Assembly: GCF_004353185.1 (NCBI RefSeq)
Contig: NZ_SMUS01000002.1
Location: forward strand, 1-64,000
Length of the DNA: 64,000 nt
Direction: 5' to 3'
Source: Clostridium cuniculi
Lineage (GTDB): Bacteria > Bacillota > Clostridia > Clostridiales > Clostridiaceae
In this document: piece after piece, positions 10,382-19,051 of the stretch
Position numbering within the stretch: position 1 is the first letter of the stretch
How the letters are laid out: the number at the start of each line of letters is the position of its first letter
Notes under the pieces: model-generated
What the model saw: the letters and a program-made list of their open reading frames with translations, nothing else
Told to the model about the DNA's origin: nothing
Databases searched by the model: none
Translations under genes and position numbers: made by a program

Positions 10382-12244
10382 TTAATGAACTACTTTTATA
10401 ATAGTATTTCTTTTATCTATTGATTTATTTTCTATAACAATAATATCCTTTAAGTCTGTTGTATTTGTTATTAAAACAGGTGTTACTATACTATATCCTT
10501 CATTTTTTATTGCTTCTATATCAAATGATACAAGTTTTTGCCCTTTAACAACTTTATCTCCCGAATTAATATGAACATTATAGTATTTTCCATCTAATGC
10601 CACTGTATTTAATCCAATATGTATTAATATTTCAGCTCCATTATCTGATACTATACCTATTGCATGCTTTGTAGGAAAAATTGTTGTTACTGTTCCATTT
10701 ACAGGAGCTAAAACTTCTCCAACTTCCGGAATAATAGCTACTCCTACCCCTACTGCTCCTGATGCAAAAACTTCATCTTCTACTTCTGACAAATCAATTT
10801 GTTCTCCTTTAATAGGTGAAACTACTTCTTCTATAGCATCTAATTCTCCATTTATCTTTTCTTCATTTTCTTTAACTAAGCTTTTGCTTTCTTCTTCCAT
10901 TTGTTTAATTTCTTCATCTTTAAGCCCAAAGAAATAAGCTAATATAGTACCTATTATTAATGCTGTTCCTATACCTAGAACGTATCCTAAAAATGGAGTA
11001 TAGACTGGTGCTGAAAAAATATTGTGGAAAACATAAGCATTACATGTTACTCCAAAAGCTCCACATATAGCTCCTCCAATACCACCAGCTATGGCTAATA
11101 TAGGAATTGTTCTTTTATATCTTAAAATAACACCATAAATAATTGGTTCAGTAACACCTGCTAATATTCCAGTAATAGCTGTTGAGCCAGTTAAAGATCT
11201 CAACTCCGTATGTTTTTTAGACTTTAAAAATAATCCTAAAGCTATACCAATTTGAGCAAATACAGCCGCAACTGCTGCACCCTCTATAGGATCTCCTCCA
11301 GTAGTAGAAAGATTTTGTAATGTAATAGGTGTAAATCCCCAATGTAGACCAAACACTGCTAAGAAAGGCATTCCTGCACCTAAAACTATTCCCGCTAATA
11401 GATTGCTTCTTTCAATTAACCACATTACAGAATTAGAAATAATATTACCAACATTAGTTCCAAATGGTCCAAACAAAATAACTGTTAATGGAACCATAAT
11501 TAATAATGAAAACATTGGAACTAAAAATAATTGTAAATCTTTTAAAATTATTTTCTTTAATAATTTATCAACCCAATAGTAAATAAATATTGTTACAAAA
11601 ATAGGAAATACACTTGATGCATAATCAATCGGAGTTACATTTATTCCTAAAAAATCTACAATCCCTTCCGAACCAATTAGTGCTGTATAACTTGGATCTA
11701 AAAGTGCGGCCCCAATAGCTCCTCCAACAAACATATTAGCACCTAATTTCTTAGCTAAAGTTATACCTAAAAATACAGGCAATAAATAAAATACACCATT
11801 TCCAGCAGCTGATAATATAGCATAAGTAGTTGTTGCATCAGACATTAAGCCAAATGATGTTAATACAGTTAATAAAGCCTTTACCATTCCTGCTCCTGCT
11901 AAAGCTGGTATTAATGGTGAAAAAGCCCCTGATATAGTTTCAAAAATCATAGATATTATTGATACTTTTTCTCCTTTTTCATCAACAGAATTTTCCTTTA
12001 ATCCTACTTTCTTTGAAATAGTATCAAAATAATCAGTAACCTTATTACCAATTACAACTTGATATTGTCCTCCACTATTTACAACAGATAATACATCTTT
12101 CATTTTCTCGATTTCTTCCTTATTAGCTATTGATGTATTTTTTAGTTTAAAACGTAATCTAGTAGCACAATGTACTAAACTTACAATATTATCTTTTCCC
12201 CCAACTAATTTTATAATTTCTTCAGCTTCTTTTTCAAACTTCAT
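10382..12244 (-). CDS. bglP: PTS beta-glucoside transporter subunit EIIBCA
   Basis: A 620-residue membrane permease that imports and phosphorylates beta-glucosides. The IIB domain comes first with phosphocysteine Cys26 (HCATRLRF). About ten membrane segments form IIC, including GVTEPIIYG. A C-terminal IIA domain carries the phospho-His of EILIHIGLNTVALDG. The B-C-A order and length are typical. I chose ATG at 12244, preceded by AAGGGAGAGC. It is controlled by a RAT/terminator pair at 12284-12425 and lies directly after bglG. Confidence 0.93.
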   Translation of the reverse strand: MKFEKEAEEIIKLVGGKDNIVSLVHCATRLRFKLKNTSIANKEEIEKMKDVLSVVNSGGQYQVVIGNKVTDYFDTISKKVGLKENSVDEKGEKVSIISMIFETISGAFSPLIPALAGAGMVKALLTVLTSFGLMSDATTTYAILSAAGNGVFYLLPVFLGITLAKKLGANMFVGGAIGAALLDPSYTALIGSEGIVDFLGINVTPIDYASSVFPIFVTIFIYYWVDKLLKKIILKDLQLFLVPMFSLLIMVPLTVILFGPFGTNVGNIISNSVMWLIERSNLLAGIVLGAGMPFLAVFGLHWGFTPITLQNLSTTGGDPIEGAAVAAVFAQIGIALGLFLKSKKHTELRSLTGSTAITGILAGVTEPIIYGVILRYKRTIPILAIAGGIGGAICGAFGVTCNAYVFHNIFSAPVYTPFLGYVLGIGTALIIGTILAYFFGLKDEEIKQMEEESKSLVKENEEKINGELDAIEEVVSPIKGEQIDLSEVEDEVFASGAVGVGVAIIPEVGEVLAPVNGTVTTIFPTKHAIGIVSDNGAEILIHIGLNTVALDGKYYNVHINSGDKVVKGQKLVSFDIEAIKNEGYSIVTPVLITNTTDLKDIIVIENKSIDKRNTIIKVVH

Positions 12245-12283
12245 ATAAAGCTCTCCCTTCAAACTTAAAAATTTATATAAAAA

Positions 12284-12425
12284 GACCTAAGCTTATTAGA
12301 AAAACATATTATCCATTAAATGAATATATAAAGATGTATAAATTATTATTATATATTTAAGTTACATCAATACTTATATGTTAAACTATTAAACTTAGGT
12401 CACGCCTGCTAATCAGTAACGATCC
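12284..12425 (-). promoter_or_regulatory. RAT antiterminator and terminator before bglP
   Basis: On the minus strand GGATCGTTACTGATTAGCAG (from 12425) followed by GCGTGACCTAA is a BglG/LicT-type ribonucleic antiterminator. Its 3' end, GACCTAAG, also forms the 5' arm of a terminator whose partner CTTAGGTC (12284-12291) is followed by TTTTT. The two structures exclude one another, so EIIBCA is made only when BglG stabilises the RAT. Confidence 0.9.
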
Positions 12426-12441
12426 TACAAATATTTATTTT

Positions 12442-13284
12442 TTATTTTTTATTGCCTACTATTGATAATCTATTTAAATGTAAAGTTAAATATAGTAATT
12501 CATTTTCATTAACATTCCAATTATATGTTTTTTCTAAAAAATTCTTTATATTTTCTGCACATTTAAAATCATTTTTATATTTAATCTTTATTATTTTTAA
12601 TAAAGAAGTATCTACATCTACACATTGATTTTTTAATTGCCTATCTATAAAACAGCGTAAATGAGCTATAAATCTAGTATTATCAAAAGAATTTTCATTC
12701 ATATCTAGTCCATAATTATATTTTATTATATCTAATATATTGTCTATTATTTTGGTTACTAATAAAGTTTCTTCCATATTAGTAGTTTCTAAATGAGCAT
12801 TAGCAAAATGTAATGCTATAAAAGAAACTTCTGAATCTGGAATATCCTTATTAGTTTTTACTCTTAAATATTCGACTGCCTTTTTTGAAAACTCATATTC
12901 TTTAGGATATATTTGTTTTATTTCATATTGCAAAGGATTTCTAAAAAATAATCCATCATCAATTCTCTTTAGCATATAACTAATATGATCTGACAAAGTT
13001 ATTAGAATATTATCATTCAAATCATAACCTATATTCTCTTTTCCCATTTCAATTATTTCACTAGTAAGCTCTATATATTTTAATGGTATCCTATCTAATA
13101 ATATATAAAGTTCATTCAATGATTGTTTATTATTAAAAATAAATCTTTTTTCTATTTTACTAGTATCTATTAAATCCTTAGGATACTTATTAAATCCTAT
13201 TCCCTTCCCCATAACAATTTGTTCTTCTTGAAGATCATTTACAACTAATACAACATTATTATTAAATACCTTTTTAACACGCAT
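12442..13284 (-). CDS. bglG: BglG/LicT-family transcription antiterminator
   Basis: A 280-residue RNA-binding antiterminator. The N-terminal co-antiterminator domain (MRVKKVFNNNVVLVVND...VMGKGIGF) is followed by two PRD modules with conserved histidines (LSDHISYMLKR, ALHFANAHLE, AHLRCFIDRQL, LTLHLNRL). PTS-dependent phosphorylation of these PRDs should switch it between dimeric active and inactive forms. It controls its own leader at 13356-13448 and the next one before bglP, which makes a self-regulated beta-glucoside operon. Confidence 0.93.
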   Translation of the reverse strand: MRVKKVFNNNVVLVVNDLQEEQIVMGKGIGFNKYPKDLIDTSKIEKRFIFNNKQSLNELYILLDRIPLKYIELTSEIIEMGKENIGYDLNDNILITLSDHISYMLKRIDDGLFFRNPLQYEIKQIYPKEYEFSKKAVEYLRVKTNKDIPDSEVSFIALHFANAHLETTNMEETLLVTKIIDNILDIIKYNYGLDMNENSFDNTRFIAHLRCFIDRQLKNQCVDVDTSLLKIIKIKYKNDFKCAENIKNFLEKTYNWNVNENELLYLTLHLNRLSIVGNKK

Positions 13285-13355
13285 AATACCTCCATAATAA
13301 TAATATTAATATTATTATTATTAATCTTAAGTAATTTTAAAATTATTTTAATCAA

Positions 13356-13448
13356 TAAAAAAAGGTGACCTAAATTAGAATATGCCTATACTTATACATA
13401 TCCATTAATTTAGGTCACGCCTGACTAAATATTTATCAGTAACGATCC
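13356..13448 (-). promoter_or_regulatory. RAT antiterminator and terminator before bglG
   Basis: GGATCGTTACTGATA starts at 13448 on the minus strand and ends in AGTCAGGCGTGACC, a RAT with a longer apical loop than the second copy. Its 3' part overlaps the terminator stem GGTCACC...GGTGACC (13364-13418), which is followed by seven T residues. Confidence 0.9.
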
Positions 13449-13466
13449 ATATATTATTATGCTTAA

Positions 13467-13495
13467 ATTATATTTAAAAACTTATTCTTTGTCAA
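13467..13495 (-). promoter_or_regulatory. Promoter of the bgl operon
   Basis: A perfect consensus sigma-A promoter on the minus strand: TTGACA (13490-13495), a 17-bp spacer and TATAAT (13467-13472), about 20 bp before the RAT. Confidence 0.88.
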
Positions 13496-13656
13496 TGTAA
13501 ATATTTACTTTAAATTAACAAAGAATAAATTATTTTATAATTTATAAACTCTCCTTAGCTCCAAAAATAATTTTATTCTTGAAATTTTTATTTTTTATTA
13601 TAGTCCTAATTTTTTATCACAATCCTTGGTATTCTTAATAATCTTTATAAGTTAAG

Positions 13657-13740
13657 CTAATCTACTAGATCTAATAATTATTCATTCCGTCGAACAAATA
13701 ATTACGCTTATCCTATCAAACCTGTTTAAATCTATCAACT
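13657..13740 (-). repeat. Second copy of the ATPase promoter/leader element
   Basis: This is the same element as 8711-8798 in the same orientation: TTGATA (13733-13738), 17 bp, TAGGAT (13710-13715), then the hairpin TATTTGTTC/GAATGAATA closed by GACG. It lacks the small GCTTAT hairpin, and its terminator region has decayed. The bgl operon lies exactly between the two copies. No gene directly follows it, so it looks like a relic or a duplicated boundary. Confidence 0.75.
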
Positions 13741-13774
13741 TTAAAAATATAAATAAAATTTATGAATATAATAT

Positions 13775-14971
13775 TTAATTACTTGCAATAACTTTATCAT
13801 ATCTTATTTTTGTAAAAATAGCACAAGATATTCCTACTAAAAATATTATCATAATAAAATAAAATACATGTAAAATATCATAATATTTTAGAATTATTCC
13901 TGTTAAGGCTGGAACAACTGCTGATGCTATCCCCCCAGCTGTAGAAACCATTCCCATTGTTGCACCTTTGTTTTTCCAAAAAAGTTCACCCATTGTAGTT
14001 TGTGCCATTTGTAATACTCCAGCTGATGATAGCCCTATTAAAGTAAAACCTATTGTTGTAACTATTTCCGTTCTTATTAGTAATACTAATATAAGTGAAA
14101 TTATTCCTATTATTGGATATATAACTAGTACTAATACTGGCTTTACTGTCTTTTGTAAAAGTTTTGCTAATATAAAAACTGAAACAAGAGATCCAATACT
14201 ATAATATGTTATTAATTTTAAAGAATCCACTTGACTCATACCTAAAATATTTTGACCATATGTAGGCATCCATATTTGAAATGCTGTATATATAGCATTA
14301 GATGTAAATCCTATTATTATAATAGTTAATCCTTCTTTTTTTAATACTGGTTCTGAAATGAAGTTTTTTTCATTTAATATTTTTCCATCTTCAGATACTT
14401 CTGTTTGGTTTGGTTTAGGAAATTTTCTAGTAAACAAAAATAAACTATTTATAAGATACATTATTGCAATTAAGAAAAATGTATTTCCATAAAACATATT
14501 CCTATTCACAAAAAATGCTATTATTATTGGTAACATTATACCACCAATTGCTATAAAAGCTTTTACTATAACAGTTGCTGTTCCTGGAGTTTCTGGAAAA
14601 CATTCCATTAAGGAAGGGTAACTTGAAGAATCTACAAAAGCATGTGATAGCCCTGCAAATACTGATAGTAATACAGCCATTTTATAGTCATGTACAAAAG
14701 GTATACCAAATAAAAAAACTATTTCAAATATGGGAGATAAACATAAAATCTGTTTTCTTCCAAATTTATCTGATAATCTTCCACTAATATATACTGCTGC
14801 TGAACGTACTATCCCTTCTATTGAAATTAAAAAAGTAATTCCTGCTACATCTGTATTTAATTGCTTTGTTACAAATTCCATGTTTGATGAAAGTAAAATA
14901 AGAGCCATACCTAACATAAAATAACTTATGTATATTCCTATTCCAGTTGTAAAGTATTTATTTCTAAACAT
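13775..14971 (-). CDS. MFS transporter
   Basis: A 398-residue, twelve-helix major facilitator. The signature loop between helices 2 and 3 is GRLSDKFGRKQIL, and the mid-loop carries the lysine-rich NEKNFISEPVLKKEG. The substrate cannot be deduced; the family includes drug and metabolite exporters. The ATG at 14971 follows AGAGGAGTGGGACT. A TATAAT with an upstream TGG extended element sits at about 15108-15113. There is no clear terminator before the repeat at 13740. Confidence 0.85.
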   Translation of the reverse strand: MFRNKYFTTGIGIYISYFMLGMALILLSSNMEFVTKQLNTDVAGITFLISIEGIVRSAAVYISGRLSDKFGRKQILCLSPIFEIVFLFGIPFVHDYKMAVLLSVFAGLSHAFVDSSSYPSLMECFPETPGTATVIVKAFIAIGGIMLPIIIAFFVNRNMFYGNTFFLIAIMYLINSLFLFTRKFPKPNQTEVSEDGKILNEKNFISEPVLKKEGLTIIIIGFTSNAIYTAFQIWMPTYGQNILGMSQVDSLKLITYYSIGSLVSVFILAKLLQKTVKPVLVLVIYPIIGIISLILVLLIRTEIVTTIGFTLIGLSSAGVLQMAQTTMGELFWKNKGATMGMVSTAGGIASAVVPALTGIILKYYDILHVFYFIMIIFLVGISCAIFTKIRYDKVIASN

Positions 14972-15198
14972 AGTCCCACTCCTCTTAAATGTCTATTTTA
15001 AAATTTTCTATAAAATTGTATATGTTAATTTGATTTACAACTCCAGAATTATTTTTTAATTAAACTTTGTTTTTTTTTTAACATTCTTACATATAAGATT
15101 ATACCAAATTTTACATCATTCAACTAATAGAAATATAATATTTAATTCATAAATTAAATTTATAACTTAAATATTATTATAGCATTATATTTACTATG

Positions 15199-15247
15199 AA
15201 ATATTATCTATTTAAAATCACATATTATATTTAAATAGATAATATTT
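15199..15247. repeat. 18-bp inverted repeat before the LAGLIDADG relic
   Basis: AAATATTATCTATTTAAA (15199-15216) and its exact complement (15230-15247) flank a 13-bp spacer. No T-tract follows on either strand. It lies 17 bp upstream of the homing-endonuclease relic. The rest of 14972-15198 is AT-rich with no gene seen. Confidence 0.7.
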
Positions 15248-15264
15248 TCAGAAAAGGGGATCTT

Positions 15265-15348
15265 ATGACAGAAACATAAAAAGCTTATATTGCTGGAATT
15301 ATTGATGGTGAAGGAAGTATTATGCTACAAAAAATACATAAAAAATAT
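15265..15348 (+). pseudogene. Relic of a LAGLIDADG homing endonuclease
   Basis: A plus-strand reading frame begins ATG at 15265 after an intact AAAAGGGGATCTT ribosome binding site, is stopped by TAA at codon 5, and then continues in frame as KAYIAGIIDGEGSIMLQKIH. That is the first LAGLIDADG motif with its surrounding residues (AGIIDGEGSI). Coding similarity fades as it runs into the antisense 3' end of the CarD-like gene. Only about 28 codons remain of a protein that is normally 150 residues or more, so it is dead. Confidence 0.75.
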
Positions 15349-15352
15349 TTCA

Positions 15353-15823
15353 TTAAGCTCTTTTACTTGATATATATGAATTCACTTCCTTAGGCGAAAT
15401 ATTTAAAATAATTGCAAACTCTTCATTTACTAATCTTTCTGCTTCTTTTATAATCTCTTTGTCTGCTTTATTTAATTTTTTAGAATGCCTTTTATTAGAT
15501 ATTAATTTAATTAAGTCCTCGCATTTACCACTTTTAAGCATGGTTTTAAATTCATTGCTTCTTTTTTTTTCATCATCTATCCATAATGCCTCCATATTAG
15601 ACATATCATTTATTAATGAAGTCACATCTTCTTTAGAAATTATCTTTCTCATCGGAATTTTAGTATTATCTAAAGGAATTTTTATTATTGTATTATTATT
15701 ATGAATAGGACTTAATACATAATATTTTCTTTCCTCACCATTTATAAATTTCTCATTAGTTATATCTATAACTTTACATACTCCTGTCCTACCGTACATT
15801 ATATAATCATCAACCTTAAACAT
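15353..15823 (-). CDS. CarD/CdnL-family transcription regulator
   Basis: A 156-residue protein with the CarD_CdnL_TRCF RNA-polymerase-interacting domain at the N-terminus (MFKVDDYIMYGRTGVCKVIDI...YYVLSPIH) and a helical C-terminal DNA-contacting domain (SNKRHSKKLNKADKEIIKEAERLV). Such proteins bind the RNA polymerase beta subunit and affect open-complex stability. The ATG follows AAGGAGGATG. A hairpin at 15851-15878 lies between any upstream promoter and this ribosome binding site, which suggests attenuation. It appears to be a single-gene unit. Confidence 0.85.
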   Translation of the reverse strand: MFKVDDYIMYGRTGVCKVIDITNEKFINGEERKYYVLSPIHNNNTIIKIPLDNTKIPMRKIISKEDVTSLINDMSNMEALWIDDEKKRSNEFKTMLKSGKCEDLIKLISNKRHSKKLNKADKEIIKEAERLVNEEFAIILNISPKEVNSYISSKRA

Positions 15824-15850
15824 TAAAAAATCATCCTCCTTAATAATATT

Positions 15851-15878
15851 AAAAAGTGTAGATTTTCCTACACTTTTT
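15851..15878. terminator. Hairpin in front of the CarD-like gene
   Basis: AAAAAGTGTAG (15851-15861) pairs with CTACACTTTTT (15868-15878). It can terminate on either strand; on the minus strand it lies about 30 bp before the CarD-like start codon. Confidence 0.7.
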
Positions 15879-15905
15879 AATGTTATATATAATTTATATT
15901 AGTGT

Positions 15906-15935
15906 TTAGGTATAGATTTTTAAATTTATACCTAA
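15906..15935. promoter_or_regulatory. Palindromic candidate operator upstream of the CarD-like gene
   Basis: TTAGGTATA (15906-15914) and TATACCTAA (15927-15935) form a 9-bp inverted repeat with a 12-bp AT spacer in the probable promoter region. The binding protein is unknown. Confidence 0.4.
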
Positions 15936-16003
15936 GTGTGTTATGTAATAATTATGTAATTATTTTTTCTCTTAGAAATTAATCATTTTTATTTTTTATA
16001 TAA

Positions 16004-16026
16004 TAAAAAAGGTGGCTTTCGCCACT
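16004..16026 (-). terminator. Terminator after a decayed gene
   Basis: GTGGC TTTC GCCAC hairpin at 16012-16025, followed on the minus strand by TTTTTT. It follows the degraded reading frame at 16073-16285. Confidence 0.75.
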
Positions 16027-16072
16027 CCCATTCAATGGTAGTAATTTCTTAATCTTTTATTTGTCTTAATAA

Positions 16073-16285
16073 TTATTGCTTGACTAGTCTTGCTATAAAT
16101 ATTATCACTAATGTGAATATAAGTAAAAAGCTATATCTTCAATTATTTAAATTTAACTTATTTTTTAAGGATTTATCTTGATTTTTTACTATTTTACTCA
16201 ACAAGTTATATTTTCCATTTTTAGTATCTAATTTCCATTTAAAGTTATTAAAAGGATTTTTATTACAATTTTTAAGTATGTATAC
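16073..16285 (-). pseudogene. Probable decayed small membrane-protein gene
   Basis: A minus-strand frame of 71 codons with no start and one in-frame TGA (16139-16141). The first part is basic and protein-like (NPFNNFKWKLDTKNGKYN); after the TGA comes one hydrophobic segment (SFLLIFTLVIIFIARLV) and a natural TAA. The terminator at 16004-16026 is in the right place. It reads as the tail of a single-span protein that has lost its start and acquired a stop. The remaining DNA to 16485 has short hydrophobic frames but nothing I can support. Confidence 0.4.
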
Positions 16286-16485
16286 CTATTAAAGAAAAGT
16301 TATACAGAAATCTAACATATAGATTTATGGGAAGATTTTTAATATGATTAAGCTAAATATATACTGGAAATATTATTATATAAATCATATTTCACTCTCC
16401 TATTCCTTCTCTATATGTATTTATAAATATCATATATCTTATAAATTTCATATAAACAACATAATAAAAGTTATTATTTTCCTTG

Positions 16486-16965
16486 TTACTTCGATATATT
16501 ATTAGCCCATTCTATAATTTTTTTTAAATTTTCTTCTTTTCTATATTTTAACGGTTCTAAAAAATCATTTTCTCCAATAATTATATTTCCCTTTAAACAT
16601 TCTTTTATTTTCTCTATTGTTTTTCCTTTCTGTCCTCCATGGCAACAAAAGATAGCAACTTTTTTCCCTGATAATTTATATTCATTAAAAAAAGTATTTA
16701 TCGGTGGCGAAAATGTATAAGACCAAACTGGAGTACCTATTACAATCATATCATAATCAGACGGATTTATATTATTTCTTAACAATTTAGGTTTTGGATG
16801 TGTAATAAGTTGACGTACCCCCCAGGAGATTTTCATTATTCCTGTTATATTTATATTTTCTTCCGGTATGAGTTCCATAATATCTGCTTCTATTATTTTT
16901 GATATTGTTTCTGCAACAAATTTTGTATTTCCATCATGTGAATAATATATTAAAAGCTTTTTCAT
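16486..16965 (-). CDS. Flavodoxin-like protein
   Basis: A 159-residue cytosolic FMN protein. The P-loop is YYSHDGNTKFVAETI and the second flavin loop TPVWSYTFSPPINTFF. It resembles the flavodoxin_4/protoporphyrinogen-oxidase-like flavodoxins and has the normal length. It is the last gene of an SDR-AraC-flavodoxin operon, 29 bp after the AraC stop. Its redox partner is unknown; one possibility is the SDR product. Confidence 0.85.
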   Translation of the reverse strand: MKKLLIYYSHDGNTKFVAETISKIIEADIMELIPEENINITGIMKISWGVRQLITHPKPKLLRNNINPSDYDMIVIGTPVWSYTFSPPINTFFNEYKLSGKKVAIFCCHGGQKGKTIEKIKECLKGNIIIGENDFLEPLKYRKEENLKKIIEWANNISK

Positions 16966-16994
16966 ATCTTCATCCTACTTTCTTAAAATACACA

Positions 16995-17987
16995 TTATAA
17001 TTTTCTCTGCAAAGATTTTTTATATTCAGTAATAGTCATACCAGTCCAAATTTGAAATGCTCTTAAGAATGAATTCAAATCTTTATATCCTAATAAAAAG
17101 GCAATATCATCACTTACCATGTCTGTATTTTTTATATAGTTCTTTGCTAACAATTCACGTGTATGATTTAATTGCTTTTGAAATGTTGTTTTTTCTTCTG
17201 TCAATTTCCGTTGAAGTGTACGCTTACTAATTCCAAGTTTTAATGCTACATCTTCAATACCACTACATCCTATAGGCAATAACTCTATTAATGAACTCCT
17301 TACTCTTGCTCCAAAAGAATCTTCTACTTCTAACTCAGACAATCTTCGCTTAAGCTCCGGCTCGAAATAATCCCACATTACTTCATTCTCACTAACAAAT
17401 GGTTTAAGGGAGTCATTAAGTGATAAAGTCAAAGCACTTTTATTCCCTTTCTGAAGCTTACAACCAAAATATTTTTCTAACTCTTTATCATTAATTGAAT
17501 TCTGTAATGTTATTTTCAAGGGAATTATATTCTCTTTAGTTGCTATCCTAATTAAATTAATCAAAAAAACAAACTCTGAAACTTCTAAAAATAAAGGTAT
17601 TTTATTATATTTTTCTTCTGTTGTTAATTCTACTGTAAAGTTCTTTTCTTCTTTTCTTATAATAAAAATCATAGGCCCAATAAGCTTCTTATACTGTGCT
17701 AAACGCTCTATGCAAGTCTGAGCATTTTTGCTACAAAAAGCAGCAAAAATAGGCGGAGAAAAAGTTTCAATACCTTCTGCAGTTGCAATTTTTATTAGTT
17801 TACTTTCATCAGGAATTATTTCACCAATGCTTTCCATAAAACGAAAGTATTCATCTTGTGTTAATCTTATATTCTTTCTACTAAATAAATCCTCTGGCAA
17901 CCCTGATTTTATTAATATTTCACGTAAAGGCAACCCTACTGATAAAAGAAGTGAACTATACCTACCATCAATAATAAAACGCTTCAT
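16995..17987 (-). CDS. AraC-family transcriptional regulator
   Basis: A 330-residue regulator with an N-terminal arabinose_bd/OruR-type effector domain (GLPLREILIKSGLPEDLF) and a C-terminal HTH_18 (VALKLGISKRTLQRKLTEEKTTFQ, then DDIAFLLGYKDLNSFLRAFQIWTGMTITEYK). The second helix has the usual F-R-A-F-x-x-W-x-G end. It lies 23 bp after the SDR gene in an operon it probably regulates through the paired TG[C/T]GCCAA sites at 18871-18899. Confidence 0.9.
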   Translation of the reverse strand: MKRFIIDGRYSSLLLSVGLPLREILIKSGLPEDLFSRKNIRLTQDEYFRFMESIGEIIPDESKLIKIATAEGIETFSPPIFAAFCSKNAQTCIERLAQYKKLIGPMIFIIRKEEKNFTVELTTEEKYNKIPLFLEVSEFVFLINLIRIATKENIIPLKITLQNSINDKELEKYFGCKLQKGNKSALTLSLNDSLKPFVSENEVMWDYFEPELKRRLSELEVEDSFGARVRSSLIELLPIGCSGIEDVALKLGISKRTLQRKLTEEKTTFQKQLNHTRELLAKNYIKNTDMVSDDIAFLLGYKDLNSFLRAFQIWTGMTITEYKKSLQRKL

Positions 17988-18010
17988 AAAAGATACTCCA
18001 TTCTATTTTA

Positions 18011-18796
18011 TTATTTTTCCTTCTGCATTTCATAAATTTGTTTCATCATTATTTTTTTAGGTGTAAATGGAGCCAATGCTAAAAACATTCTTTGAAGTAG
18101 TGATACTCCTGAAATTACATTTAATTCTCCTTTTAACATACCCTCATACCCATCTTTTGCAACATCAACTGGACTAACAGTCTTTGCAAATAATGGAGTA
18201 TTACTCATATCTGATGCTTTAGCAAAACCTGTATCCATGGCACCTGGCATTAATGTAGTAATAGTTACACCAGTACCTTTAATTTCTTGCCATACAGCAT
18301 TACTAAATGAAGTAACATATGCCTTTGTAGCATAATAAACTGCTTGTAATGGACCTGGCATAATTGAAGCCGTAGAAGAAACATTTAATATTCTACCATC
18401 CCCACGCTTAACAAAGTCAGGTAAAAATAACTTAGTTAATTTTGTAAGCGTAATAACATTTACTTCTATCATTTGAATATCTTGCTCCATAGAACGTATA
18501 TGAAACTCACCTCTACCACCAAATCCAGCATTATTAATTAAATAATCTATTTTTATATTTGCATTTTTAACCTCATCATAAATCTCCTGTGCTGAATTTC
18601 TTAACGATAAATCTTTTACAATCACCATTACTTTTATTCTGTATTTATTCTCAAGCTCTCTTTTTAATTCATTTAGTTTATCCTTACTTCTTGCAACAAC
18701 TACTAAGTCTCCACCTCTTGATGCATGTAACTTTGCAAATTCCTTTCCAATCCCACTTGATGCTCCTGTAATTAATGCAGTTTTATTTTTCATCAT
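18011..18796 (-). CDS. Short-chain dehydrogenase/reductase
   Basis: A 261-residue classical SDR. The Rossmann motif is TGASSGIG near the N-terminus, the NNAG motif is present in YLINNAGFGG, the catalytic Ser is in NVSSTASIMPG and the YxxxK pair in YYATK. The C-terminal SPVDVAKDGYEGMLKGE suits the DltE/YqjQ-like acyl or sterol SDRs. Two adjacent ATGs follow GGGAGGAAATT; either could start. It heads the SDR-AraC-flavodoxin operon. The substrate is unknown. Confidence 0.88.
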   Translation of the reverse strand: MMKNKTALITGASSGIGKEFAKLHASRGGDLVVVARSKDKLNELKRELENKYRIKVMVIVKDLSLRNSAQEIYDEVKNANIKIDYLINNAGFGGRGEFHIRSMEQDIQMIEVNVITLTKLTKLFLPDFVKRGDGRILNVSSTASIMPGPLQAVYYATKAYVTSFSNAVWQEIKGTGVTITTLMPGAMDTGFAKASDMSNTPLFAKTVSPVDVAKDGYEGMLKGELNVISGVSLLQRMFLALAPFTPKKIMMKQIYEMQKEK

Positions 18797-18870
18797 AATT
18801 TCCTCCCTAAATTTAAGTTTTGCTTGATGATTTCATTATACAAACTATAAAACATTTTTTAACATCATTT

Positions 18871-18899
18871 TGCGCCAATAATTATTCAATCTGTGCCAA
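18871..18899. promoter_or_regulatory. Paired AraC-type half sites before the SDR operon
   Basis: TGCGCCAA (18871-18878) and TGTGCCAA (18892-18899) are direct repeats exactly 21 bp apart, or two helical turns, about 75-100 bp upstream of the SDR start. This is the usual geometry of an AraC-family activator site. Confidence 0.5.
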
Positions 18900-19007
18900 A
18901 AAAAATAAACATTATTATTTTAAGCAACTTTAATATCTTCTATGCTTTTAATTAATCTTAAGTTCACTTTGTAAAATAAAAAAAATTATCAATAAGAATT
19001 TATTGCA

Positions 19008-19048
19008 TTAAAATAACCCACGAAAATCTATATTGATTTTCGTGGGTT
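19008..19048 (-). terminator. Terminator of tmRNA
   Basis: AACCCACGAAAATC (19015-19028) pairs with GATTTTCGTGGGTT (19035-19048), with a T-rich run after it on the minus strand. It lies 4 bp past the CCA end of tmRNA. Confidence 0.9.
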
Positions 19049-19051
19049 TCA

